A stretch of 64,000 nt of DNA from Rubricella aquisinus (GTDB lineage: Bacteria; Pseudomonadota; Alphaproteobacteria; Rhodobacterales; Rhodobacteraceae): NCBI RefSeq assembly GCF_014199445.1, contig NZ_JACIJS010000010.1, positions 1 through 64,000 of the forward strand. Reading direction: 5' to 3'. Positions 9,901 through 17,638 of this stretch are shown piece after piece. The position numbers were made by a program, and so were the translations under genes. Position 1 is the first letter of the stretch, and every line of letters starts with the position of its first letter. The notes beneath the pieces are model-generated. The model was not told the DNA's origin, did no database searches, and worked only from the letters and a program-made list of their open reading frames with translations.

Positions 9901-11385
9901 GGCCCCATCGGCCTCCTGTCCGTAGGTGCGCGCCAATTGGCCCAGATCAGCGACAGCGGCCTCTGCCGTCATGGTGCCGTTCTGGAAATCCATCGCGACA
10001 GAGCCGGACGCATCCGCGACAAGGATATTCGACCGCAACGCCAGCCGATCAAGCGTCAGCCGCTCCGCCGTGGCTGATCCGTCAAGCGACAGGGTCGCGT
10101 TGGGGATCAAAAACCGGTCAAGCCGCAGGTCCGTGGCCGCGCCTTGTATCACGCCGCGCCCGGTGGTGCCGTCATATCCGCCTTCGAGCGTGAGGTTGAA
10201 CGCCTCCGCTCCCACGAATGCGGTCTCAAGCGCGCGCAGGGTGCCGAACCCGTCCAGTTCGAAATCTCGGGTCGCACCGCGCATCGTCGCATCAAAGGAA
10301 AAGCCGTCGAAATCCACCGCAGGCGAGAGCGCGGCAAGGGTCGCCTCCCCATTCAGGTTCAGCCGCAGGTCAAGCGCCCCGCTGGCCCGATCCACCGTGC
10401 CATCGGCGGTCATCTGCAACGCGGGGGAGGTCAGTTCTGCCGCGTCAATCGCAATCAGGCCATCGGCATTTTCGCTGATCGCGACCTCCAGAATGGCTGC
10501 GTCCCCCAACACGGTGCGCGCGGCCTCTCCCATCTGCGCGCCGGGAAAGAGCGCGAAATCCGCCTGAACGGAGAGCGGCGCGACATAGGAAATCCCGGCG
10601 GAGCCTTGGGCCAGCACGACGTTTTCCGCCTCGGCCTCCAGTTCCAAAAGCCAGTCGTCCTGTGGCCCGCGCCCGGAAAGGTCCAGCCGCACGGGGCTGT
10701 CCTCCGGCAGGCCAGTATAGGCCGCAACCATCCCGCCGGGTGCCTCTGCCGCGTCAATGTCGAGCGTCAGGGTGTTGCTGTCGAACAGCCGTTCAAGGAA
10801 TAGCGCGATATTGCCCTCCACCCCGTCGCGGCGGTTGATTTGAAGGGAAACCCGCTGCACATCGCCCTCGTCCCGCACCTGCCCCGTAGCGTCAAAGCGA
10901 ATGGCCTGCGCCAGCACCGTATCCGCGATGAAAATATCGCGCAGCGTCAGATCGTTGACGATCAGCCCAATGGGGCTGCGTGGCCATGCGAAGGGCGAAA
11001 AGGAGCCGGACACAGCCGCATCATCCGCGATCTCTGGCGCTTCGGCGGCAGGATCGGGCAGGCGCGTCATGCGCATCCCGGTGATTTGCAGCGCCTCGAT
11101 CTCCAACTGACCGCGCAAAAGCCGCGCTGCGTTCCATCTGACGGAGAGCGCGTCAATCTCGATCCAAGTGCCACGCCCATCGGACACGCGCACGCCGCGA
11201 AGGCGGGTTTCCCCTTCGGTCGGTTCATCCACCTCATCGGCGGTCACTTCAAACGAGCCGGGGGTGGAGACTTGCTCCAACGCGAATTGAACAATCCCGC
11301 TGCGCAGATTGAAAATCGACGTTTGCGCCTGCGATGGTCCTGCCAACAGCGTCAGGATCAGCGTTATGAGTGCCAGAGCACGCAT
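6979..11385 (-). CDS. tamB: TamB, inner-membrane component of the translocation and assembly module
   Basis: A 1468-residue protein with an N-terminal signal/anchor (MRALALITLILTLLAG), a long beta-rich repetitive middle and a C-terminal DUF490/TamB domain (from about residue 1150, ending in VGVTYSIDF). TamB proteins form a periplasm-spanning hydrophobic groove that, with TamA, helps outer-membrane protein insertion or phospholipid transport. The ATG at 11385 overlaps the tamA stop by one base (TGATG); an in-frame TTG one codon earlier is less likely. Length and domain order are normal for the family. Confidence 0.95.
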   Translation of the reverse strand: MRALALITLILTLLAGPSQAQTSIFNLRSGIVQFALEQVSTPGSFEVTADEVDEPTEGETRLRGVRVSDGRGTWIEIDALSVRWNAARLLRGQLEIEALQITGMRMTRLPDPAAEAPEIADDAAVSGSFSPFAWPRSPIGLIVNDLTLRDIFIADTVLAQAIRFDATGQVRDEGDVQRVSLQINRRDGVEGNIALFLERLFDSNTLTLDIDAAEAPGGMVAAYTGLPEDSPVRLDLSGRGPQDDWLLELEAEAENVVLAQGSAGISYVAPLSVQADFALFPGAQMGEAARTVLGDAAILEVAISENADGLIAIDAAELTSPALQMTADGTVDRASGALDLRLNLNGEATLAALSPAVDFDGFSFDATMRGATRDFELDGFGTLRALETAFVGAEAFNLTLEGGYDGTTGRGVIQGAATDLRLDRFLIPNATLSLDGSATAERLTLDRLALRSNILVADASGSVAMDFQNGTMTAEAAVADLGQLARTYGQEADGAARLTLNATLDAGFLDATAETTLQGIETPLADVGRAVLSGRMTRDPETQQIEVTAGGRADRLRLDRIGPEILDQVDLRIALMQEPGRLLLREVFLDAPLLTLEASGEIGAGADDLVYRVETPGLRPVARAYGLDLSGRLFAEGRLETTGPEERRLTGYAQLANAAGFGQTFGTVTVDHTVLLAEEITGRVRVDGEGGLLNNSNFALGFGFGNERGRITGLTGNILGLELSGDADIALPAGGQPLATGQFQVSQSNLAPLGRQFIPAAGLQGGANGVLSFDARTGQQGVRLDFDVRDLTASGVYVESGVLDLVIEDAFGARGVTLDLGMDTVAIANGTELDRLDLSANGPLTALRFTTNAQGTVLRDPLVFNAGGVMALQNGVEVQMSSLDAVVSGEVFAIAQPFTLRSGAGGQAVSGLSLNLPRDGQLTADATVTERGAQGQVAVTGLDLAFVGELADIPFRAGRITTVADFDTTPGSASARVDFVGSGIVAQNVPPETGALDITASSLWDGTNLRTEATVLGGFERPLRARVVLPLRPNRNGPIPLIEQGAPIDGEINWDGDIGRIWEALPIPDQVLSGETVIALRVAGTVGAPEFSGAATLENGRYENLPAGVILRDVSLRASAESLTELSIVANSSDGGAGTVAARVSLRAGDGALNIDGTITARDAVLIRRDDITAQISADLVLDGTQADLLASGDITIDRAEVRLVTAGAADVETLGPIRIVGQPTIVQARDDPSNITLDIRVTAPGRIYARGRGLDSEWGADLQISGTTRTPRVLGTVTEQRGSFTLIGKRFEITEGVATFNGGLVIDPIIRVVLQRETNDLTGLIIIEGTASAPTISLSSVPVLPEEEVLPQLLFGRSQQSLTAGQTLTLASGLATLLSGNAGPLDVARSALGVDVLQIDPGEDGDATVTVGRTIADGVFIAAEQGLAGSETGAVRVEIDIFDNVVIDGEASQTEGNSVGVTYSIDF

Positions 11386-13199
11386 CAAAAGGCCTGACCG
11401 ATAGAAAGGTAGAATTGATAGCGGTCCTCATTGGGGCGACGGTCCAGCGGCACGGCGATATCCGCGCGGATCGGCCCCACGGGGGAGAAATACCGCAGGC
11501 CAAGGCCCGCAGCCTCCCGCACATCGCCAACAGCGTCCGGAATGGGCGAATCGTTCACGATGCCCGCTTCGGCAAATCCGACGCCACCGATTGTGTCGGT
11601 AAAGCGCAGGCGGACTTCCGCGCCCGCCTCCAGGACCGAAAGGCCGCCGCGCGGATCACCCTGTGCGTCCCGAGGGCCGATCCCATCACTGACAAAGCCG
11701 CGCACGGACCCGCCGCCCCCCGCAAACAGGCGCAAGGGCGCTGGCACATTGTTCACGTCATCGGCAAGGATGGAGCCGACGCGGAACCGGGTGGCAAAGA
11801 TAAACCCGCCATCATCATCCAGCCGCCGGTAGAACGAAATCTTGGCATCCGAGCGCAGGAACTGCACGTCGCGATTGTTGACCTCCCCGATATAGGGCGT
11901 GACCTCAGCCGTCAGGCGCGCGCCATTGCGCGGGTCGAACTTGTCCCGCACGCTGTCATAGCTTGCGGTGATGGGCAGGCCATAAACCAGTGAGTTTTGG
12001 GTGACGCCACTGTCCACCAGATTTGCCGTTTCCAGTGACAGGCCAACCCCGCCGCGCCAGCGGTCGTCAATCTGCCGTTCCAACCCGATCTCGGCAGAGG
12101 CGGTTTGGCCGTCAAACGCGTCCTCCGACGTGTCCCGAAATTCGATGGAGGCCACCAGATCCTGACCGGAGCGGCGGTATTGCGGGATTTTTCCGTCAAA
12201 GCCAACGACGGTGTTGCGCTCATTCACCTCACCACGAATGCCCACCGTCTCGTTTTGTCCCAGAAGGTTGCGGTGAACGACCGATGAGCCGACCTCAAGC
12301 CCAAGGTCGGTATTGAGCCGCACACCGACGGAGAACGTACGCGGTTTGCGCTCTTCAACCCGGACCAGAACGGGCAATTCGCCGCCCTCGGGCGCGTCCT
12401 CCGGGCGGTCAACGGAGACGGAGGTGAAAAGCTCCGTCCGCGCCAGATCCTGCTGGAGCGCGCGGATTTTGGCCCCGTCGAAAATCTCCCCCCGGTCCCA
12501 GTCGATATAGGTGCGCAGGTAATCCAACTCGACCGTTTCCACCCCCTCGAACAGAGTTTCTCCGAATGTGTATTGGGTGCCTGCATCAATCTGCGATGTG
12601 ACCGTCAGCGTGGCCTGTTCAGGATTGGCCAGCACATCGCGCCGCAAAAAGCGGGCATAAGCATAGCCGTCCCGCTGAAGTGACGCGACGGCCGCGTCTT
12701 CGGCTGAGATGATCGGGCTGGCAAGTGCGGCCTTCCCCACGGGCGAGCCATAAACCGCCCCGCTGATATCATCCCGCACGGGCGATGAATTGAGCAATTC
12801 GATCTGATGCGTTTCTAGGATGAACTGCCGCCCCGGTTCGATCTGGAGCCGCACATTCGCGCGGCTGTCAGGGTCATCCTCGGTCGGAGGTGTCACCAGA
12901 ACCGTGATCTCGGGCAGGATATAACCATCGGCGCGCAGCACGCTTTCCAGCACGTCCACGTCACCTTCCGCCCGCCGCCGCAAGAAGGCAAGCGACGGCG
13001 CGCCATCTTCCTGCTCGACAAATAGGGCGAGGCTATCCTCTGCCACCTCCTCGACGCGTTCATCCGGGGCACCGACGATCTCAATGTCATAGCGGACGGG
13101 GGTGGTCACGTCGGGCACGGTCAGAAACGCGGCCTCCTCCCCACATGCCGCAAGCATGAAGAGCGCACAGATCGCGGCAGGTTTCCTAAGTGACATCAT
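11385..13199 (-). CDS. tamA: TamA/BamA-type outer-membrane protein with a lipoprotein signal
   Basis: A 604-residue Omp85 protein: POTRA-type periplasmic repeats in the first ~250 residues, then a 16-strand-type barrel with the VRGF motif (GGGGSVRGFVSDG) and a terminal Phe in YLSIGQAF. It partners TamB, encoded next. The odd part is the N-terminus: MMSLRKPAAICALFMLAACG has a basic n-region, hydrophobic core and a textbook lipobox LAAC with Gly at +2, so the protein may be lipidated at Cys19. Omp85 proteins normally have an ordinary Sec signal. The ATG at 13199 is chosen because the signal starts there. Confidence 0.92.
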   Translation of the reverse strand: MMSLRKPAAICALFMLAACGEEAAFLTVPDVTTPVRYDIEIVGAPDERVEEVAEDSLALFVEQEDGAPSLAFLRRRAEGDVDVLESVLRADGYILPEITVLVTPPTEDDPDSRANVRLQIEPGRQFILETHQIELLNSSPVRDDISGAVYGSPVGKAALASPIISAEDAAVASLQRDGYAYARFLRRDVLANPEQATLTVTSQIDAGTQYTFGETLFEGVETVELDYLRTYIDWDRGEIFDGAKIRALQQDLARTELFTSVSVDRPEDAPEGGELPVLVRVEERKPRTFSVGVRLNTDLGLEVGSSVVHRNLLGQNETVGIRGEVNERNTVVGFDGKIPQYRRSGQDLVASIEFRDTSEDAFDGQTASAEIGLERQIDDRWRGGVGLSLETANLVDSGVTQNSLVYGLPITASYDSVRDKFDPRNGARLTAEVTPYIGEVNNRDVQFLRSDAKISFYRRLDDDGGFIFATRFRVGSILADDVNNVPAPLRLFAGGGGSVRGFVSDGIGPRDAQGDPRGGLSVLEAGAEVRLRFTDTIGGVGFAEAGIVNDSPIPDAVGDVREAAGLGLRYFSPVGPIRADIAVPLDRRPNEDRYQFYLSIGQAF

Positions 13200-13332
13200 A
13201 CGTCCCACATGTGGTGCCACTCTTGATCGCATGGCCCATCCTCTGCATCAACCGGATCACCGGTTTCCAAGCCGCCGGAGCATCGGGTGTCATGATCCAA
13301 CCAAGAGATCGGCGGCTATCCGCCACCTCCGC

Positions 13333-14685
13333 TCAAAACGTTACCCGCACCAGCCACAGTGACAAACCGGGCGCGGCGATCAGAACGATCACCCGCACCA
13401 GATCGCTCAGCACGAAAGGGGCCACCCCGCGATAGGTCGTCTGGATCGGCACCCCTTTGGCTAACGCGTTGATGATAAAAAGGTTCATTCCCACGGGCGG
13501 CGTGATCAGCCCCACTTCGACCACGATCAGGACAATGATCCCGAACCAAATCGCGGTTTCCTCAGGCGTTAGCCCGAAATCGAGCGCCATGACGATGGGA
13601 AAGAAGATGGGAATGGTCAAAAGGATCATCGACAGGCTGTCCATCACGCAGCCGAAAATCAGATAAGTGACCAGCATCAGCAAAAGCACCGTCATCGGCG
13701 CAAAACCTTGGGTCGTGACCCAATCCGCCAGCAATTGCGGCGTCTGGGTGAAGGCAAGGAACATGTTGAACAATGCGGCCCCAAACAGGATGAAATAGAT
13801 CATCGCCGTCGCCTTGGCGGTTTCCAGCACGCAATCGACAATGGCCCGGCGCCCGAGGCTCCGGGTCGCAAGCCCGTAGAGCCCGGTGGCAACGGCCCCG
13901 ACAGCCGCGCCCTCAATCGGGGTGAACAGGGCCTGACGCCCATCACGAAACCAGTTCCAGTCCCCCGCGATCCCGCCAATCACAAGGACAAAGATCATCA
14001 CAACCGGCCACACCCCGCCAAGGCTGCGCATCCGCTGGGCAAGGGCGACCTTGGGCTGCGCGGTCGCGGCATCGGGCTTGAGCCGGACATACAGCGCCAC
14101 GACAAGCATATAACCAAGGGCTGCAATAATGCCGGGGATGATCGCGGCGGCGAACATCTTTTCGATATTCTGCTCGGTCTGGATCGCATAGATCACAAGG
14201 ATCACCGAAGGCGGGATGAGGATGCCCAGCGTCCCGCCTGCCGCCAGCGCACCGGTGGAGAGCGCATCAGAATAGCCATATTTCTTCATCTCCGGCAGGG
14301 CGACCTGACCCATCGTCGATGCGGTGGCCAGCGATGAGCCGGAGACAGCGCCAAACCCGGCGCAGGCCCCCACGGACGCCATCGCGATGCCACCCTTGCG
14401 GTGGCCCATCCAGTCAGCCGCCGCGCGAAACAGCTTGGCCGACATGCCCGATTTCGATGCGAATTGCCCCATCAGCAGGAACAGCGGAATGATCGACAGC
14501 GAATAGCTGGAGAATGTGTCGAAGGTTACGGATTTCAGTTGGTTGAGCGCCGGATCGGGTCGCCCCAGCGTGACCCAGACACCAATGAACCCTGTGACGG
14601 CCATCGCCACCGCGATCGGCACGCGCAGCGCGATCATCGTTAGCATCCCGGCAAAACCGTAGAGGGTCAGTTCAATTCCACTCAC
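13333..14685 (-). CDS. TRAP transporter large permease (DctM family)
   Basis: A 450-residue polytopic protein of the DctM family, with about 12 membrane helices. Family segments include SIIPLFLLMGQFASKSG, GFGAVSGSSLATASTMGQVALPEM, GTLGILIPPSVILVIYAI and ITPPVGMNLFIINALAKG. It is the ion-coupled import subunit of a tripartite carboxylate carrier. The GTG at 14685 is the likely start because it overlaps the dctQ stop as GTGA; the family N-terminus also begins there. No DctP binding-protein gene is adjacent. Confidence 0.93.
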   Translation of the reverse strand: MSGIELTLYGFAGMLTMIALRVPIAVAMAVTGFIGVWVTLGRPDPALNQLKSVTFDTFSSYSLSIIPLFLLMGQFASKSGMSAKLFRAAADWMGHRKGGIAMASVGACAGFGAVSGSSLATASTMGQVALPEMKKYGYSDALSTGALAAGGTLGILIPPSVILVIYAIQTEQNIEKMFAAAIIPGIIAALGYMLVVALYVRLKPDAATAQPKVALAQRMRSLGGVWPVVMIFVLVIGGIAGDWNWFRDGRQALFTPIEGAAVGAVATGLYGLATRSLGRRAIVDCVLETAKATAMIYFILFGAALFNMFLAFTQTPQLLADWVTTQGFAPMTVLLLMLVTYLIFGCVMDSLSMILLTIPIFFPIVMALDFGLTPEETAIWFGIIVLIVVEVGLITPPVGMNLFIINALAKGVPIQTTYRGVAPFVLSDLVRVIVLIAAPGLSLWLVRVTF

Positions 14686-15278
14686 AGGCCATCCCCCCGG
14701 ATCGTCTCGTTCAGGCTGCGCCACACGGTGTAGAGGCATACGAGCGCGAACACCCACGCCCCCACGGTAGCGAGCGCATAGCCCCACCATGCAGGGATTT
14801 GCAATTCATAGGTCGCCTCGACCCAGCAATACTGATCCGCGATCCCGAGTGCGGACCAAAGCCAGCCCACAACCGGGTCTTTCGGATCGGCGCAAAATTT
14901 GTCGAGCATCCCGAACCACAGCATTCGCGCCACGATCACGGATACGATGGCCAAAAGGACATTGCCCAAAAAGCCAAGGGCGGATTTCACACGGGGGGAG
15001 AATTGATCGGCCAGCAGGTCCACCGTCACATGGCCACGGTTGATCTGACACCATGGCAGAAAGCTGAACACCGCAATGGCGCAGCCCAATTGGACCAACT
15101 CAAAATCACCCTTCACGGGGCTAAAGCCATAGGCGACCAGCGCGCGGCCCACCACCGACACGACCGTGACCAGCGCGATCGCGGCGAGCAGAACGCCGCC
15201 AAACAGCGCCAACAATTTTGCCCCGGTTTTCAGAATTGCGCCTGCGCGGGCCTCCGCCCCGGGCAAAATCCCCTGCAT
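14682..15278 (-). CDS. TRAP transporter small permease (DctQ family)
   Basis: A 198-residue protein with four membrane helices. The DctQ signature is seen in VVGRALVAYGFSPVKGDFELVQLG and FLPWCQINRGHVTVDLL. It pairs with the DctM-type subunit encoded immediately downstream (four-base overlap). A somewhat long insert (CADPKDPVVGWLWSALGIADQY) sits before the last helix. The upstream side is a 430-base gene-free stretch, so the usual solute-binding subunit must be encoded elsewhere or is missing. The substrate is unknown. Confidence 0.9.
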   Translation of the reverse strand: MQGILPGAEARAGAILKTGAKLLALFGGVLLAAIALVTVVSVVGRALVAYGFSPVKGDFELVQLGCAIAVFSFLPWCQINRGHVTVDLLADQFSPRVKSALGFLGNVLLAIVSVIVARMLWFGMLDKFCADPKDPVVGWLWSALGIADQYCWVEATYELQIPAWWGYALATVGAWVFALVCLYTVWRSLNETIRGDGL

Positions 15279-15709
15279 CGCCGCCTCCCCATAACTCGCG
15301 GTGATTTAGCGATGTGGCGCGCGCGGTGTAAAGGGATGTGGTGAGTTTATCGGCGCGGCCCCGCTTGGCCCGACCTGAGCCGACCCAGCGGTCGCCCGAG
15401 GGGGCCGCGGACCGGCATGTGCTATCGCGGTTTATGGTTCAATATATGAGACCTGCCGTGCTCAGCGTAACCGGCGTAAAGCGGCCGCCTGGGGGCGGGC
15501 GGCCGCTGGGCCGGCGCCTTCGGCTTGAATCCGGCCCGGTAAAGGATGGCGTTGTTCCGCCTGAATTGCTTTCCTTTGCTCCGGGCCATTTGCATGCGCG
15601 GGAGGTGCTGCACCTGTCATTTGCCGACCAACATGAGCCTTGGCCCAAAAACGGTCGCCCGACCGCGCGCTGTTCCGGCGCGGGCCGGAACCTCCGCGCT
15701 TTGCCTTGC
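15279..15709. other. Gene-free stretch containing structured repeat copy A
   Basis: No convincing gene is present in these 431 bases. Positions 15378-15538 hold copy A of a ~160-bp structured element described separately. Downstream of it is a perfect GTTCCGGC/GCCGGAAC hairpin with a GCGG loop (15672-15691), just past the end of the GFA gene; it has no U-tract, so it is at best a weak terminator. Open frames here look like by-products of high GC content. Confidence 0.7.
15378..15538 (+). repeat. Structured ~160-bp element, copy A
   Basis: This copy matches the reverse complement of 17471-17630. Two blocks are nearly identical: a CAGCGGTCGCCCGAGGGGGC block near 15386, and a ~60-base block from 15478 starting with a GCGGCCGCC/GGCGGCCGC hairpin. 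The second block ends with GGGCCGG...CCGGCCC enclosing GCC-TTC-GGC. In the other copy these stems read GGACCGG...CCGGTCC and GGC-TTC-GCC, so the differences keep base pairing. The element lies in intergenic sequence. Confidence 0.85.
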
Positions 15710-16096
15710 TCACCGGGCGTTCTGCGGCAGCCCGTCATTGATCTCGTAATAATCGCCCTTTTCCTCGACGAAGATATGCCCGGCAATCTGGGTGCCGGTG
15801 GGCGTGTCGAACGCTCCCATCGCAATCGCCGTCCAGTCGCGAAAGATCGGATCCCAGAACAGGGTCGAGCCGCATGTTTTGCAGAACCCACGCCGGACTT
15901 TTTCTGACGATTGGAACCAGCCGACGGCCTCCGCGCCCGTCACCGTCACCCAGCTTTCTGGCACATCGACGGAGGCTTCCAGATGGCCCGAGTGTTTACG
16001 GCATTCCCGGCAATGGCAGACGGATGGCCGGGGCAAATCGCCCTCCACCGTGATCTGCACCGCACCGCAGAGGCAGGAGGCTTTATGCGTTGGCAT
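15710..16096 (-). CDS. GFA-family zinc protein
   Basis: A 128-residue protein of the GFA (glutathione-dependent formaldehyde-activating enzyme-like) family. Zinc-ligand Cys residues are visible in ASCLCGAVQ, VCHCRECRKHSG and FCKTCGSTLFW. Most family members have unknown substrates, and true formaldehyde activation is doubtful. The ATG at 16096 has AAGGACA upstream and overlaps the 3' end of the P1 peptidase gene by 14 bases, so the two are co-transcribed. Confidence 0.92.
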   Translation of the reverse strand: MPTHKASCLCGAVQITVEGDLPRPSVCHCRECRKHSGHLEASVDVPESWVTVTGAEAVGWFQSSEKVRRGFCKTCGSTLFWDPIFRDWTAIAMGAFDTPTGTQIAGHIFVEEKGDYYEINDGLPQNAR

Positions 16097-17075
16097 CGAA
16101 CTGTCCTTTCCATGTCGGCACCAGATCGCCCGGCGCGCTGTCCGCCAGATAGACCGCTCGCGCGGTGGCCCGCGCAAGGCAGATCGCGGCGGCGTGGCCC
16201 AGGGTCATGAGGGCCTCCGGCCCCGCTTCGCCTGTGCCGGTGCTGATGGCAAAGGTCAGATCGCCATCCATTGGCGTATGGCTCGGCACAATCGCGCGCG
16301 CCAACCCGTCATGCGCGGCGGTGGCCAGACGGGTGCAGCCCGCTTTGTCGAGTTTGGCGTCGGTGGCGACAATGGCGATGGTGGTGTTGCCCCGCTCCAT
16401 CGCGTCAAGTTTGGTCTGGAACGTGTCACTCAGGGTCGCGTGGCCCGCCCCGCAATGGCCGAACTCGCCGTCCACCTCAAAGGGATTGGCCCAGAATTCC
16501 GGCCCGTCCCCCATCGTGGTGTTGCCAAGGCTGTTGACCGCGACAAGCGCCCCGACCGTGATGCCGCCAACGACCAAAGAGGCAGAGCCAAGCCCGCCCT
16601 TCAGCCGCCCCGCAATCGCGCCCGTCCCCGCCCCGGCAGTGCCAAGCGCGAACACCTCTCCGGCGGCGGCAACCGCCTCTACCCCCAAGGCGCGGTAGGG
16701 GTTCACGCCCCATGCCTTGTCCCCGCCATTGATGAGATCGAACAGGATCGCCGCAGGCACAATCGGCACCCGGTGCGGGCCGACCTGAAACCCGCGCCCC
16801 TGTGCCGCGAGCGCATCCATCACGCCTGACGCGGCATCCAGCCCAAAGGCAGACCCGCCCGACAGCACCAGCGCATCCACTGCCTGCACGCTTTTGTCCG
16901 GTGCCAAAAGGTCCGTCTCCCGCGTGCCGGGCGCGCCGCCCATCACATGCGCGCCGCAGGTCAGCGGGCTGTCTGCGGTCAGGACGGTGACGCCCGTCTT
17001 GATGGCATGGTCCTCCGCATTGCCGACACGCAGCCCGGCGACATCGGTGATGAGGTTGCGCGCGCCCGGTGTCAT
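16083..17075 (-). CDS. P1 (DmpA-type) N-terminal nucleophile aminopeptidase
   Basis: A 330-residue member of peptidase family S58/P1 (DmpA, L-aminopeptidase/D-esterase). Visible blocks are NLITDVAGLRVGNAED at the start, LSGGSAFGLDAASGVM, the KGGLGSASLVV segment and GALVAVNSLGNTT, where such enzymes cleave themselves to expose the nucleophile. It probably hydrolyses short or unusual peptides; substrate unknown. The ATG at 17075 begins one base after the cupin stop codon. It is the middle gene of cupin-P1-GFA. Confidence 0.9.
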   Translation of the reverse strand: MTPGARNLITDVAGLRVGNAEDHAIKTGVTVLTADSPLTCGAHVMGGAPGTRETDLLAPDKSVQAVDALVLSGGSAFGLDAASGVMDALAAQGRGFQVGPHRVPIVPAAILFDLINGGDKAWGVNPYRALGVEAVAAAGEVFALGTAGAGTGAIAGRLKGGLGSASLVVGGITVGALVAVNSLGNTTMGDGPEFWANPFEVDGEFGHCGAGHATLSDTFQTKLDAMERGNTTIAIVATDAKLDKAGCTRLATAAHDGLARAIVPSHTPMDGDLTFAISTGTGEAGPEALMTLGHAAAICLARATARAVYLADSAPGDLVPTWKGQFDANA

Positions 17076-17076
17076 C

Positions 17077-17427
17077 TCAAATCTCCGGCTTATGCACGGC
17101 GGTATCCGCATCGCCCGTGTTGGGTGTGCCGCGCGGCTCAATCAGCAAAAGATGCGCCTCCCCGCGTGCGACGGGCCGATGCTCGACGCCCGCGGGCACG
17201 ACGTAAAGCTCCCCCGCGTCTAGATGGATCACCTCATCGCGCAATTCGATATCGACGGAGCCAGCGAGGCACAAAAAGAAATCATCCGTTTCCGGGTGGT
17301 CATGCCAGACGAATTCGCCCTCAACCTTCACCACCATGATATCGTTGTCGTTATACCGCCCGATGATGCGGGGCGACCAATGTTCGGTGAAGCTGCTTAG
17401 CTTTTCCGCTAGGTTGATGGCGGTCAT
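17077..17427 (-). CDS. Small cupin protein
   Basis: A 116-residue single-domain cupin. Motif 1 is seen as VWHDHPETDDFFLCLAGSVDIE and motif 2 as LDAGELYVVPAGVEHRPVA, giving the usual His/His/Glu/His-type metal site. Likely an isomerase, a dioxygenase or a binding protein of unknown ligand. GGAAAGGACGCGACA precedes the ATG. It leads the cupin-P1-GFA operon, which starts just after structured element copy B. Confidence 0.9.
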   Translation of the reverse strand: MTAINLAEKLSSFTEHWSPRIIGRYNDNDIMVVKVEGEFVWHDHPETDDFFLCLAGSVDIELRDEVIHLDAGELYVVPAGVEHRPVARGEAHLLLIEPRGTPNTGDADTAVHKPEI

Positions 17428-17470
17428 TGTCGCGTCCTTTCCAGTTGCAACAGATACTGTCCAAGACTTT

Positions 17471-17630
17471 GGACCGGAATCAAGGCGAAGCCGCCGGTCC
17501 AGCGGCCGCCCGCCCCCAGGCGGCCGCTTTTTGACGTTTCAAGCCGCGGGCTGCGGGGGATGATGCGCTGAGATAAATCGCATAGCGTCGCCCGGTCGTG
17601 CGGCCCCCTCGGGCGACCGCTGGACCGGCT
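17471..17630 (-). repeat. Structured ~160-bp element, copy B (inverted)
   Basis: Reverse complement of the element at 15378-15538, with the same two GC-rich blocks and a more diverged ~60-base middle. Stem differences from copy A are compensatory: an A-T pair replaces a G-C pair in GGACCGG/CCGGTCC, and the inner GGC/GCC stem is flipped. It fills most of the gap between the cupin and SDR genes. Confidence 0.85.
17502..17532 (+). terminator. Terminator-like hairpin inside element copy B
   Basis: A 9-bp stem GCGGCCGCC/GGCGGCCGC with an 8-base loop is followed by TTTTT on the plus strand. It would stop plus-strand transcription, yet both flanking genes are on the minus strand, so its direct use is unclear. 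The equivalent in copy A ends in TTTACG on its matching strand. Confidence 0.6.
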
Positions 17631-17638
17631 CCCCGTCT

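Noticed and set aside
15338-15907. Open frames across structured element copy A
   Set aside because: They arise from GC-rich repeat DNA, have low-complexity Arg/Pro/Gly composition and overlap the GFA gene antisense.
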